Shown one piece after another: positions 51,543 to 59,669 of a stretch of DNA of 64,000 nt; the stretch's first letter is position 1; each line of letters starts with the position of its first letter. A program made the translations under genes and the position numbers. This DNA comes from Streptomyces sp. NBC_01276. Its GTDB lineage: Bacteria > Actinomycetota > Actinomycetes > Streptomycetales > Streptomycetaceae. The notes below the pieces were generated by a model that was not told the origin of the DNA, did not search any database, and saw only the letters and a program-made list of their open reading frames with translations. The DNA lies in assembly GCF_041435355.1 (NCBI RefSeq), contig NZ_CP108442.1, positions 248,001 to 312,000 on the forward strand. Reading direction: 5' to 3'.

Positions 51543-52654
51543 CCCGTGACCTCGTCCTGCACGACTGGGTGGTCGCCGCCATCGCCCTGGCCTCGGGCTG
51601 CGTGGCGGGGCTGCTGGTGCGCGCCCTGCTGAAGTGGCTGGCCAAACACGCCCTCCGGACGAAGTGGACCGGGGACGACCTGATCGTCGACTCCCTTCGC
51701 ACCCTCGCGCCGTGGGCCACGGTCATCGCCGGCGTGGCCGTGGCGGTGTCGGCGCTGCCCCTCACCGCCCGGATCGGGGGGCTGGTGAACCAGTCCCTGA
51801 CCGCCGTGCTCATCCTCATCGCCACGGTCACCGCGGCCCGGGTCGTCGCGGGTCTCGTGCAGTCGGTGGCGCAGTCCCGGACGGGGGTCGCCGCCTCCGC
51901 GTCCATCTTCGTGAACATCACGCGGATCGTGGTGCTGACGATGGGCGTGCTCGTGGCCCTGGAGACCGTCGGGGTGTCCATCGCCCCGCTGGTCACCGCC
52001 CTCGGCGTCGGCGGTCTCGCGGTCGCCCTCGCGCTGCAGGACACCCTCGCCAACCTCTTCGCCGGCGTCCACATCCTCGCCTCGAAGACGGTCCAGCCGG
52101 GCGACTATATCCGGCTCAGCAGCGGGGAGGAGGGGTACGTCGTCGACATCAACTGGCGCAACAGTGTGGTGCGCAACCTGTCGAACAACCTGGTGATCAT
52201 CCCCAACGGGCGCCTGGCGCGGACCAACATGACCAACTACACGCAGCCCGAGCAGAAGCTGTCGATCCTCGTGCAGGTCGGGGTGGGCTACGAGAGCGAC
52301 CTGGAGCACGTCGAGGCGATCACGCTCGACGTCGTGGACAGTGTGATGGCCGACATCACCGGTGGTGTCCCCGACCACGAGGCGGCGGTGCGCTTCCACA
52401 CGTTCGCCGACTCCAGGATCAACTTCACCGTGATCCTGGGCGTGGGCGAGTTCAGCGACCAGTACCGGATCAAGCACGAGTTCATCAAGCGCCTGCACCA
52501 GCGCTACCGGGCCGAGGGCATCTCGATCCCCGCCCCCGCGCGGACGGTCTCGCTCCGCCAGGACGGCCCCCTCGTGGAGCCCTCCGGGCCTCCCCCCCTC
52601 CCGCTCCCGCACCAGCGCGACGCCCCGTCGGACGCGCTCCTGGCGGACCGGTAG
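51539..52654 (+). CDS. MscS family mechanosensitive ion channel
   Basis: The 371-residue protein has about four membrane helices in the first 170 residues, the pore-lining TM3 region (GVGGLAVALALQDTLANLFAG), the conserved MscS loop ASKTVQPGDYIRL, and the cytoplasmic beta domain IIPNGRLARTNMTNYTQPE. It should open under membrane tension to release solutes. The TTG at 51539 follows GGAGG. The C-terminal 40 residues are Pro-rich and probably disordered. A small frame overlaps its start. Confidence 0.9.
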   Translation: MTRDLVLHDWVVAAIALASGCVAGLLVRALLKWLAKHALRTKWTGDDLIVDSLRTLAPWATVIAGVAVAVSALPLTARIGGLVNQSLTAVLILIATVTAARVVAGLVQSVAQSRTGVAASASIFVNITRIVVLTMGVLVALETVGVSIAPLVTALGVGGLAVALALQDTLANLFAGVHILASKTVQPGDYIRLSSGEEGYVVDINWRNSVVRNLSNNLVIIPNGRLARTNMTNYTQPEQKLSILVQVGVGYESDLEHVEAITLDVVDSVMADITGGVPDHEAAVRFHTFADSRINFTVILGVGEFSDQYRIKHEFIKRLHQRYRAEGISIPAPARTVSLRQDGPLVEPSGPPPLPLPHQRDAPSDALLADR

Positions 52655-52692
52655 CCCTAAGGGTCGCGGCGACGCCGGCGGCGGGCACGGCT

Positions 52693-52722
52693 CCGGCCCC
52701 GGGGGCACTCCCCCGGGGCCGG
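52693..52722. terminator. Terminator between convergent MscS and VOC genes
   Basis: Perfect 13-base arms CCGGCCCCGGGGG and CCCCCGGGGCCGG enclose CACT. It lies 39 bases after the MscS stop and 63 bases beyond the stop of the convergent VOC gene. Confidence 0.75.
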
Positions 52723-52784
52723 CGGCCGTCCCGGGGACGGGTGGTGCGGCGCCCCGGTACGGGGGGGGTGGCCCGGGACGCGGT

Positions 52785-53216
52785 TCAGCGCTGCGACAGC
52801 TCCGAGGGCGCCTCCTGGACCGTCCAGCCGTTGCCGTCCGGGTCCTCGAACGACATGAAGGAGTTCCAGGTCTCCCCCTTGCCGTCCGCCCAGCCCGTCG
52901 CGCCGATGTGGCGGACCGGGGAGACGTCCACGCCCCGGGCCACGAGCTCCGCCCGGGCCGCCTCGATGTCCGTCACGCAGATCTGCAGGCCCTGGAGCGT
53001 GCCGGGAGCCATCGCCTTCGTGCCGGGGGCGGCGGGCATGCCCTGGAGCATGGCGATCGAACAGCGGGAGCCCGGCGGGGTCAGCTGGATGACGCGCACC
53101 CCGGGCGCCACCTCACTGTCGAGGTCGACGGTGAAGCCGGCCTTGTCGGCGTAGAACTCCTTCGCCCGGTCCATGTCGGTCACGGGGACCGGAACCACTT
53201 CCAGCGTCCAGTTCAC
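52785..53216 (-). CDS. VOC superfamily (glyoxalase-like) protein
   Basis: The 143-residue protein has a VOC fold: LEVVPVPVTDMDRAKEFYAD, DLDSEVAPGVRVIQLTPPGS, GLQICVTDIEAARAEL and a last strand MSFEDPDGNGWTVQE with the metal Glu. This resembles fosfomycin/bleomycin-type resistance or glyoxalase proteins. The GTG at 53216 follows GAGGAG. Substrate is unknown. It is convergent with MscS. Confidence 0.85.
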   Translation of the reverse strand: MNWTLEVVPVPVTDMDRAKEFYADKAGFTVDLDSEVAPGVRVIQLTPPGSRCSIAMLQGMPAAPGTKAMAPGTLQGLQICVTDIEAARAELVARGVDVSPVRHIGATGWADGKGETWNSFMSFEDPDGNGWTVQEAPSELSQR

Positions 53217-53457
53217 GGGGATCTCCTCACGCGCGTGTGCCGGTCGGCGCTTTCGCCGGGGGCCGTGTCGGGTCCAGCCTCGCGCAGCGGGCGGCGGAGC
53301 CGCACGCCGCAACGCCCGTACACGGGACGGGAGAAGCGGGAGGGGAGGGATGCCGGTGGTCACGATTGGGTGGAGACCCCCGCAGAACCGGATGTCCGTT
53401 CCTATGATGTTGCTCCTTTAACCAAATCCAGACGACCAACTTCAGGTGGGGGCACGG

Positions 53458-54006
53458 ATGTACGGCGCGAACGACGACCGGGGCAGAACGACGGCGACGG
53501 CGAACGGCCGCGGGGCGGGGCGGCGGGCGGGGCGGATCCGGCTCGCGTTCGTCGGCCTGTTGGCGGCGGGCGTCGCCGTCGCCTGCGGACCCGCGGAGGG
53601 CAGCGGTCCGGCCGTGAAGCCGCCGGCCCCCGCCTCGGCGTCATCGTCGCCGACGACGGCCTCCTCCCCCACCGCCTCCCCGACGCCGACGCCGACGCCG
53701 ACGATGACGCCGACGGCCCTGCCGAGCCCGTCCGCCACCACCACCGGCCCGGACGCCAAGGCTCCCGAGGCCCCCACCCCGACCCGGGCCGCCACCCGGC
53801 CCGCGCCGGAGCCGACGACGAAGGCGCCGACCACGGCCCCGGAGGAGCCCGCGAAGGCCGACTGCGAGATCGTCTCCAACGCGGGCAACTGCTACAACGC
53901 GGGCCAGTACTGCCGCAAGGCGGACGTGGGACGCTCCACGCACGCCGGGAACGGCCGCATGATCCACTGCCGGCAGGACGGCGGCCAGCCGCGCTGGGGC
54001 TACTGA
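53458..54006 (+). CDS. Lipoprotein with Pro/Thr-rich linker and Cys-rich C-terminus
   Basis: The 182-residue protein has a charged N-terminus, a hydrophobic segment and a lipobox-like ending in VAVAC (about 42-46). A long Ala/Ser/Pro/Thr linker (about 55-130) with PTPTPTPT follows. The C-terminal module (about 135-182, KADCEIVSNAGNCYNAGQYC...MIHCRQDG) has four Cys and recalls small extracellular domains in Streptomyces envelope proteins. The ATG at 53458 is chosen; a GTG at 53446 is possible. It probably crosses the cell wall to display the module. Confidence 0.65.
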   Translation: MYGANDDRGRTTATANGRGAGRRAGRIRLAFVGLLAAGVAVACGPAEGSGPAVKPPAPASASSSPTTASSPTASPTPTPTPTMTPTALPSPSATTTGPDAKAPEAPTPTRAATRPAPEPTTKAPTTAPEEPAKADCEIVSNAGNCYNAGQYCRKADVGRSTHAGNGRMIHCRQDGGQPRWGY

Positions 54007-54013
54007 GCCCGGC

Positions 54014-54047
54014 CCCGGCGGCGGTCCCGATCCGGACCGCCGCCGGG
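54014..54047 (+). terminator. Hairpin terminator after the lipoprotein gene
   Basis: Perfect 14-base arms CCCGGCGGCGGTCC and GGACCGCCGCCGGG enclose a 6-base loop just after the stop at 54006. Confidence 0.72.
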
Positions 54048-54125
54048 ATGAGGGACCGTCAGAGCGGCCCGTCCGCCCGGGGGATCCCCCACCAGCTCCG
54101 CCGCGGCCCGGGAGATGATCGGCTC

Positions 54126-54779
54126 ATGAACGAAATCATCCTGATGTCCGACCCCAGGGTCGCGGCCGTCCCCGTGGCCGAGTGCGGTGAACGGCTCGTG
54201 GACGTGCGCGCCGGGGGTTCCTTACTGGTCGATTCCCGCAAGCAGGACCCCGCCGGGGCCTTCTCCCGGCTCCGCGAGGGCGTCCTCGACCGCCTCCTCG
54301 CGGCCCAGGGCGCGCTGCCCGCGGGAACCCGGCTGCTGTTCGTCGAGGGGTACCGGCCCCCCGCGCTCCAGCGCCGGTACTTCGAGGAGTACGCCGCCAC
54401 CCTGCGGGCGGAGCACCCCGACTGGTCCCCCGAGCGGGTCCACACCGCCGCGAGCCGCTACGTCTCCCCGCCCGGCATCGCCCCCCACAGCGCCGGCGCG
54501 GCGGTGGACCTGACCCTCGCCGATGCCGACGGCCGGGAACTCGATCTCGGTACCCGGATGAACGCGAGCCCGGAGGAGAGCGGGGGCGCCTGCTACACGG
54601 ACGCCCCCGGCATCACGGCGGCCGCCCGAGCCCGCCGCGCGACCCTCGGAGCCGCCCTGTCGGACGCGGGCCTGGTGAACTACCCGACGGAGTGGTGGCA
54701 CTGGTCGTACGGAGACCGCTACTGGGCCCTGGCCACGGGCGCCGTCTCGGCCCCCTACGGCCCCCACGGGCCGGCGTAG
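54126..54779 (+). CDS. VanX-like D-Ala-D-Ala dipeptidase (M15D), TTA-containing
   Basis: The 217-residue enzyme has the M15D pattern: GYRPP with Arg77, zinc ligands His121 and Asp128 (PHSAGAAVDLTL), and EWWHWSYG at 189-196 with catalytic Glu189 and His192. It should split D-alanyl-D-alanine, the target of glycopeptides, in the cytoplasm. No VanH, VanA or VanRS genes are nearby, so this is an orphan. Codon 33 (54222-54224) is TTA, so it probably depends on the bldA tRNA and is expressed late. The ATG at 54126 has GGGAG upstream. Confidence 0.9.
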   Translation: MNEIILMSDPRVAAVPVAECGERLVDVRAGGSLLVDSRKQDPAGAFSRLREGVLDRLLAAQGALPAGTRLLFVEGYRPPALQRRYFEEYAATLRAEHPDWSPERVHTAASRYVSPPGIAPHSAGAAVDLTLADADGRELDLGTRMNASPEESGGACYTDAPGITAAARARRATLGAALSDAGLVNYPTEWWHWSYGDRYWALATGAVSAPYGPHGPA

Positions 54780-54960
54780 GCCTCCGGCGGGCTCCGGTGC
54801 GGGCACAGCGGCCGGGCCGCCGCGTGTCCGCCGCCGCCGTCCCGACCGGGCTCCGAATCGCCCGGACGGCGTAATCTGGTCAAAAGGTGGCATACGGCGC
54901 GCGTCATGCGCGCCGTACCGCGCCTCGTACCCGCTCGCACGTGGGCCAGGGAGGCGGCGC

Positions 54961-56469
54961 GTGACCGATCCGTTCGGCTTCCTCAGGATCCCCCGCAAGG
55001 CCGTCGCGGCGCGGCCCGTCGAGGAGCGGCTCGGGGACTGGCGCGAGGTGTACGCGGGCCAGGCGCTCCTGCCGCTCGTCCGCGAGCAGGCCGACCGCTG
55101 CATGGACTGCGGCATCCCCTTCTGCCACACCGGCTGCCCGCTGGGGAACCTCATCCCCGAGTGGAACGCCTACGCGGCGCACGCGGACTGGAGCGCCGCG
55201 TACGAGCGGCTGCACGCCACGAACAACTTCCCGGAGTTCACCGGCCGGCTCTGCCCGGCGCCCTGCGAGGACGCCTGCGTCCTGACGATCAACGCCGATC
55301 CGGTGACCATCAAGAACGTCGAGCAGACGATCGCCGACGAGGGCCTGCGGCGCGGCTACATGACCCCCCGCCCGCCGGAGCGGCGCGGCGGGAAGTCCGT
55401 GGGCGTGATCGGCTCCGGGCCGGCGGGGCTCGCCGCGGCGCAGCAGCTGACCCGGGCCGGGCACCGCGTCGTCGTCCACGAGCGGGCCGACCGGATCGGG
55501 GGCCTGCTCCGCTACGGCATCCCCGAGTTCAAGATGGAGAAGGTCCACCTCGACCGCCGGATCGAACAGATGCGGGCCGAGGGGACCGTGTTCGTGACCG
55601 GAGCGGACGTCGGCGGCGCCGAACGGGCGGACGAGCTGCGCGGGCACTACGACGCGCTCGTCGTCGCGGTCGGCGCCGGGGAGCGCAGGGAGCTGCCGGT
55701 CCCGGGGCGCGCGCTGCTCGGCATACACCAGGCGTTGGACTACCTGACCTGCGCCAACCGGGTGCGCGAGGGCGACTGCGCGGTGTCCCCGGTGACGGCG
55801 GACGGTGCCCACGTCGTGATCGTCGGCGGCGGGGACACCGGCTCGGACTGTCTCGGTACGGCCCTGCGGCAGGGGGCGCTCTCGGTGGTCCAGCTCGACA
55901 TCAACCCGGAACCGGGGCCCGCGCGCCGCGACGGCGAGCCGTGGCCGGTGTACCCGAAGGTGTACCGGATCTCCCACGCCCATGAAGAGGCCCGCGGGCA
56001 GGCGGGCGGCGACCCCAGGCTCTTCTCCTGCGCCACCCTGCGGTTCGACGGGGACGCCGACGGCCGGGTACGGGCGCTGCGCCTGACCGCCGTCGAGCCC
56101 CGGGCCCGGCGGCCCCTGACGGGGACCGAGCGCGTGATCCCGGCCGGGCTCGTCCTGCTGGCCCTGGGATTCTCCGGTCCCGAGCGGGCGGGCGGACTGA
56201 GCGGGCAGCTGGGGCTGGAGTTCGACGAGCGCGGGAACTTCGCCCGCGACGCGGGCTTCGCCGCCGCCGGCGGACGGGCCCCGGGGGTGTTCGTCGCCGG
56301 GGACGCGGGCCGGGGCCAGTCGCTGGTGGTGTGGGCCATCGCCGAGGGCCGGTCGGCGGCCTCGGCGGTGGACCGCTACCTGACCGGCTCCACGGCCCTG
56401 CCCGCGCCGGTGGCCGCGCACGACCTGCCCATGACGGCCCTGGGACGGATGCGGTACGGGGACCTGTAG
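54961..56469 (+). CDS. gltD: Glutamate synthase small subunit (GltD)
   Basis: The 502-residue protein has an N-terminal 4Fe-4S domain with CMDCGIPFCHTGC and CPAPCEDAC, then FAD-binding GVIGSGPAGLAAA and NAD(P)-binding VIVGGGDTGSDCLG. The C-terminal AGDAGRGQSLVVWAIAEGR completes the flavoprotein. In the usual enzyme it passes NADPH electrons to the large GltB subunit. No gltB is adjacent here, so it either pairs with a distant GltB or serves as a general NADPH oxidoreductase. The start is GTG at 54961 after GGGAGG. Confidence 0.92.
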   Translation: MTDPFGFLRIPRKAVAARPVEERLGDWREVYAGQALLPLVREQADRCMDCGIPFCHTGCPLGNLIPEWNAYAAHADWSAAYERLHATNNFPEFTGRLCPAPCEDACVLTINADPVTIKNVEQTIADEGLRRGYMTPRPPERRGGKSVGVIGSGPAGLAAAQQLTRAGHRVVVHERADRIGGLLRYGIPEFKMEKVHLDRRIEQMRAEGTVFVTGADVGGAERADELRGHYDALVVAVGAGERRELPVPGRALLGIHQALDYLTCANRVREGDCAVSPVTADGAHVVIVGGGDTGSDCLGTALRQGALSVVQLDINPEPGPARRDGEPWPVYPKVYRISHAHEEARGQAGGDPRLFSCATLRFDGDADGRVRALRLTAVEPRARRPLTGTERVIPAGLVLLALGFSGPERAGGLSGQLGLEFDERGNFARDAGFAAAGGRAPGVFVAGDAGRGQSLVVWAIAEGRSAASAVDRYLTGSTALPAPVAAHDLPMTALGRMRYGDL

Positions 56470-56491
56470 GACCCTCGGGATCCGTCGGCGC

Positions 56492-57007
56492 TCAGGGCCG
56501 GGCCTCGTAGTGGATGTGGTGCCGGGAGGCGATGGGGTTGATCTTCACGGGATCCAGTTCCCCGTCCGTGAGCACGGCGGGGCCCGCCTCGATCAGGTCC
56601 TCGACGTAGCACTCCCAGCCGCCGGGCGAGGAGATCTGCAGCACCCGCGGGGGCGGGTCGGAGGCGCGGCGCAGGGCGTGCGGGACGCCCCGGGGCAGCA
56701 GGACGAAGGTGCCCCGGGGCGCCGAGTGGGTCCGGTCGTCGAACTCGACGTCGAGGGTTCCGTCGAGTACGTAGACGCACTCGTCGGCCCGGTGGTGGGT
56801 GTGCCGCGGGATGTCCTTCGCGACGGTCACCTCCAGCAGCGACAGCCGCCCCTCGGTGTCGGCCGTCGTGGCCTTGACGGCGAAGGCCGGGGGCAGCGGT
56901 ACGCGGCCCGGCCGGGCGGCGCCGGGCCCCAGCAGGAGGAAACGTTCCGCTCCGGACGCCCGCCCTTCGGACGTGACCGGCTCCGGTGTGTCGTCTTCTC
57001 GGTGCAT
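56492..57007 (-). CDS. Cupin domain protein, quercetinase-like
   Basis: The 171-residue protein has a single cupin fold with metal motif 1 in RHTHHRADECVYVLDGTLDV and motif 2 in RGVPHALRR, so it should bind Fe, Ni or Mn. It resembles quercetin 2,3-dioxygenase relatives, but the substrate cannot be named. AGGAGG lies before the ATG at 57007. It is head to head with the TetR gene, and the shared palindrome at 57038-57054 suggests it is the TetR target. Confidence 0.85.
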   Translation of the reverse strand: MHREDDTPEPVTSEGRASGAERFLLLGPGAARPGRVPLPPAFAVKATTADTEGRLSLLEVTVAKDIPRHTHHRADECVYVLDGTLDVEFDDRTHSAPRGTFVLLPRGVPHALRRASDPPPRVLQISSPGGWECYVEDLIEAGPAVLTDGELDPVKINPIASRHHIHYEARP

Positions 57008-57037
57008 GACGCGGACCCTCCTCGCATGGCACAATGT

Positions 57038-57054
57038 GAACCGGAATCCGGTTC
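57038..57054. promoter_or_regulatory. TetR operator: perfect 17-bp palindrome
   Basis: GAACCGGA and TCCGGTTC flank one central base. It lies between the divergent cupin and TetR genes, 31 bases from the cupin ATG and 42 bases from the TetR start. It is the only long palindrome in the gap. Confidence 0.8.
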
Positions 57055-57095
57055 CGTTTACTGACGGGTCCAATGTACGTGGAGGAGTGGTCGGA

Positions 57096-57710
57096 TTGTC
57101 AACGCCCCCGGCACCGGGCGGTAGCCGCAGGCCGCGCGCCGACGCGGAGCGCAACCGCGCCCTCGTGCTGGCCGCCGCCCGCGCCCTGTTCGAGGAACAC
57201 GGCGAGGAGGTCCAGATGCCGGAGGTGGCCCGGGCCGCCGGGGTCGGCATCGGCACCCTGTACCGGCACTTCCCCTCCAAGCAGGCCCTCGTGGAGGCGG
57301 CGGCGGAACAGCGGTTCGCCGAGATCCTCCGGCTCGCCCTGACCGACTGCCTGCGCGAACCCGAGGCCGGCCGGGGGCTGGCCCGGTACCTGCGCCACGT
57401 CGGGGGGATCCTCGCCGAGGGCCGGGGCCTGACGGCCTCCGTCGCAGCCGCCCTGGGCTCCTCGGCGCCCGGAGGGGAGACCCTCGCGCACCTGGAGGAC
57501 GCCGTCTCGGCCCTGATCGACCAGGGGCGCACCGCCGGCACGCTCCGGGAGGACCTCACCGTCACCGATGTGTACATGCTGGTCGGCGGGCTGTCCGCGA
57601 TCATCCGTACGGGGAGCGGGGACTGGCACCGCTTCCTCGACCTCGCCTTCGACGGCCTGCGCCCGCGCGGGGGCGGAGCAACGGATCCCGACGGCGGCGG
57701 CTCCCGCTGA
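57096..57710 (+). CDS. TetR family transcriptional regulator
   Basis: The 204-residue protein has the TetR helix-turn-helix at about 20-60 (VLAAARALFEEHGEEVQMPE, VARAAGVGIGTLYRHFPSKQ) and a ligand-binding helical domain. The TTG at 57096 is chosen because GGAGGA lies 9 bases upstream; a GTG at 57087 would be too close. It should repress the divergent cupin gene and itself at the palindrome between. The ligand is unknown. Confidence 0.9.
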   Translation: MSTPPAPGGSRRPRADAERNRALVLAAARALFEEHGEEVQMPEVARAAGVGIGTLYRHFPSKQALVEAAAEQRFAEILRLALTDCLREPEAGRGLARYLRHVGGILAEGRGLTASVAAALGSSAPGGETLAHLEDAVSALIDQGRTAGTLREDLTVTDVYMLVGGLSAIIRTGSGDWHRFLDLAFDGLRPRGGGATDPDGGGSR

Positions 57711-57743
57711 GGCGGGGCCCGGCCCGAGCGCGGCAGGCCGGCC

Positions 57744-58244
57744 TCAGTCCGCGGCCGGGGGCTCCGCCGAAGGGGTCGCGGGGGCCCGGGACTTCGAGTG
57801 GGCGCCGTCGCAGAGCAGGGTGATGACGACCTGCGCGGTGGGGAACTCCGCAGCGGCGGAGCCGGTGAGCTCAGTGGTCGCGGTCCAGTTGGCCTTGCGG
57901 AGGCTGAGCATCCCCTCCATGGGGCTCCGGGAGTCCTTCCAGCCGTGGCCGGAGCGGGCGCGGGCGAACCCGGCCCGCAGCGCCGCGTCCGCCGTCGCCG
58001 AGGGGTACTCGGCGCCCAGGGTCTCGTGGCACTCGATCGGGCTCGTGTGCTGCGGCATCCGGCGCACCGTCACCCCTTCCTCGGCCATCGCCGCCGTCAG
58101 ATCGGCCACCGCCTCGTCCGTGGCCAGCGGTGGGCCCGAGTACCGCGGGGGCAACGGCCCCAGATCCTGGAGGGGGTGGCCGCAGCCCGTCACCGCCACC
58201 ATGACCAGTACCGCAGGCACCCAGCGTCCTCGCCCCCGTCGCAC
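57744..58244 (-). CDS. Secreted lipoprotein of unknown function, 166 aa
   Basis: A GTG at 58244 with GGAAGG upstream opens a protein with a short signal and lipobox VTGC at about 14-17. The mature part has a Pro-rich stretch, PLATDEAVADLTAAMAEEGV, CHETLGAEY, and a last Cys in TLLCDGAHS. A Ser/Ala/Pro tail ends it. It is convergent with the TetR gene. Role is not known. Confidence 0.68.
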   Translation of the reverse strand: MRRGRGRWVPAVLVMVAVTGCGHPLQDLGPLPPRYSGPPLATDEAVADLTAAMAEEGVTVRRMPQHTSPIECHETLGAEYPSATADAALRAGFARARSGHGWKDSRSPMEGMLSLRKANWTATTELTGSAAAEFPTAQVVITLLCDGAHSKSRAPATPSAEPPAAD

Positions 58245-58334
58245 GTTCCCGCCCTTCCGCTCTCCGCCGTTACGGCCGCCCAGTCTCGCACCGGCCCGCC
58301 TCCCGCGTCCCACCGGGCCCCCGGCCGGGGGCGT

Positions 58335-59582
58335 TCACTTCCCGGCGGTGATCGCGATGCCGTTCGGCACGCGCCGTTCCTGGCCCTGCTGGAGGTGGTT
58401 GCGGACGGCGACCTTCCCGGTCGCGGGGTCGCGTACGGCGAGGGTGGAGGAGGCGCCGCCGTCCATGTAGAGGCCTTCGACGCAGCCGAGCGAGCGCAGC
58501 ACGTCGGCGAGTTCACGCACGGTCAGACCGGTGGAGGTGCCCTCCCGGCCGTCGGTCACCAGCAGGAACAGCGTGTCGCCGCCCTCGCCGACGCCCACCG
58601 CCGAGCGGGGCTCCGCGGTGCGCGCGTCCAGGCCCGGCAAGGGCCGGTGGTCGCGCAGCACGGTGTGCGCGCCCAGCGCGAAGCGGAAGGGGACCCCCGG
58701 GCCGGAGTCCAGGTCGTACGCGATCCGGACGTGCGTGCCGGGGACCAGGGCGCGGAGCGCGTCCGCGCCCGCCTCCCGGCCCAACAGGATCTGGGTGTCG
58801 GCGTCGACGGGCCCGCTGCCGGGGGTGTCGGAACCGGAGACCACCTCGCCCCGGCGGACGGTGACCTCGTAGACCTCTTCCGAGCAGGGCGCCGCGCGGC
58901 TCCTGTCGGTGCCGCACACCGCCCGCGCGCGGGACGCGGAGCCCCAGTGCGAGGTGAACAGGCCGACGGAACCGACGGGCAGGGCGTACTGGTTGTACCC
59001 GCCCAGGGCGAGCCGTCCCGCCGGGGTCTCCACGCGGCCGACCAGCTTCAGCCGGCCGCTGCGCGCCTTGCCGTCGGTGCCGACGCCGACCACGTCCCGG
59101 GCGCTGTCACCCGCCGGGGGCTTCCAGCCGAACCGCTGCCTTTCGGGTACGGCGGCCTTGAGCGCGCGGCCGTCCTTCACCTCCGGGCCCGACGGGGAGC
59201 CGGTGGCGGCGATCCCGGGGTGCTGGCTCTCCACCATGTGGAAGAAGTCCCCGTTCACCGCGGCCACGGCTCCCTGCCGCCGGGCCATCTGCGACACCGG
59301 GGCCCGGCCGCTGACGGAGCCGGGGTACAGCAGGTCGGCCCGCACTCCGGGCGTACGCAGATCGACTTCGACGAGATGGAGGCGGGCGCTGCCGTGCGAG
59401 GTGGGGACGGTGAACTCCCGGTAGGTCACGCCGGGCGCCGGGTGCTCGGGGCGGGTCGCCTCCGGTCCGGGCGCTGCCGGGCGGGCGGTCTCCGGGCGGG
59501 CCGCCGCCGGCCGGGCCGGGACGGCGGCGAGACCGACCGCGGCCAGGACCGCGACGGCGGCGAGGCGGGGGAACCTCTTCAT
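58335..59582 (-). CDS. Secreted phosphodiester glycosidase (NAGPA-like) family protein
   Basis: The 415-residue protein has a signal peptide (about 1-28) and an Ala/Pro-rich linker. The NAGPA domain follows with AAVNGDFF, TDGREGTSTGLTVRELADVL, YMDGGASSTLAV and VPNGIAI near the C-terminus. This is the domain of the mammalian uncovering enzyme, which removes N-acetylglucosamine from phosphodiesters. Bacterial members act on cell-wall or exopolysaccharide phosphodiester links. The ATG at 59582 is used. No polysaccharide genes adjoin it. Confidence 0.88.
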   Translation of the reverse strand: MKRFPRLAAVAVLAAVGLAAVPARPAAARPETARPAAPGPEATRPEHPAPGVTYREFTVPTSHGSARLHLVEVDLRTPGVRADLLYPGSVSGRAPVSQMARRQGAVAAVNGDFFHMVESQHPGIAATGSPSGPEVKDGRALKAAVPERQRFGWKPPAGDSARDVVGVGTDGKARSGRLKLVGRVETPAGRLALGGYNQYALPVGSVGLFTSHWGSASRARAVCGTDRSRAAPCSEEVYEVTVRRGEVVSGSDTPGSGPVDADTQILLGREAGADALRALVPGTHVRIAYDLDSGPGVPFRFALGAHTVLRDHRPLPGLDARTAEPRSAVGVGEGGDTLFLLVTDGREGTSTGLTVRELADVLRSLGCVEGLYMDGGASSTLAVRDPATGKVAVRNHLQQGQERRVPNGIAITAGK

Positions 59583-59669
59583 CGCGTCATCGTGGGTGAT
59601 GGTCCGTGAGCAGGCCCGCAGACCCGCCGGGTTCGGGCCCGGTTCACACCGACGTGTGCCGGCGCGGGG

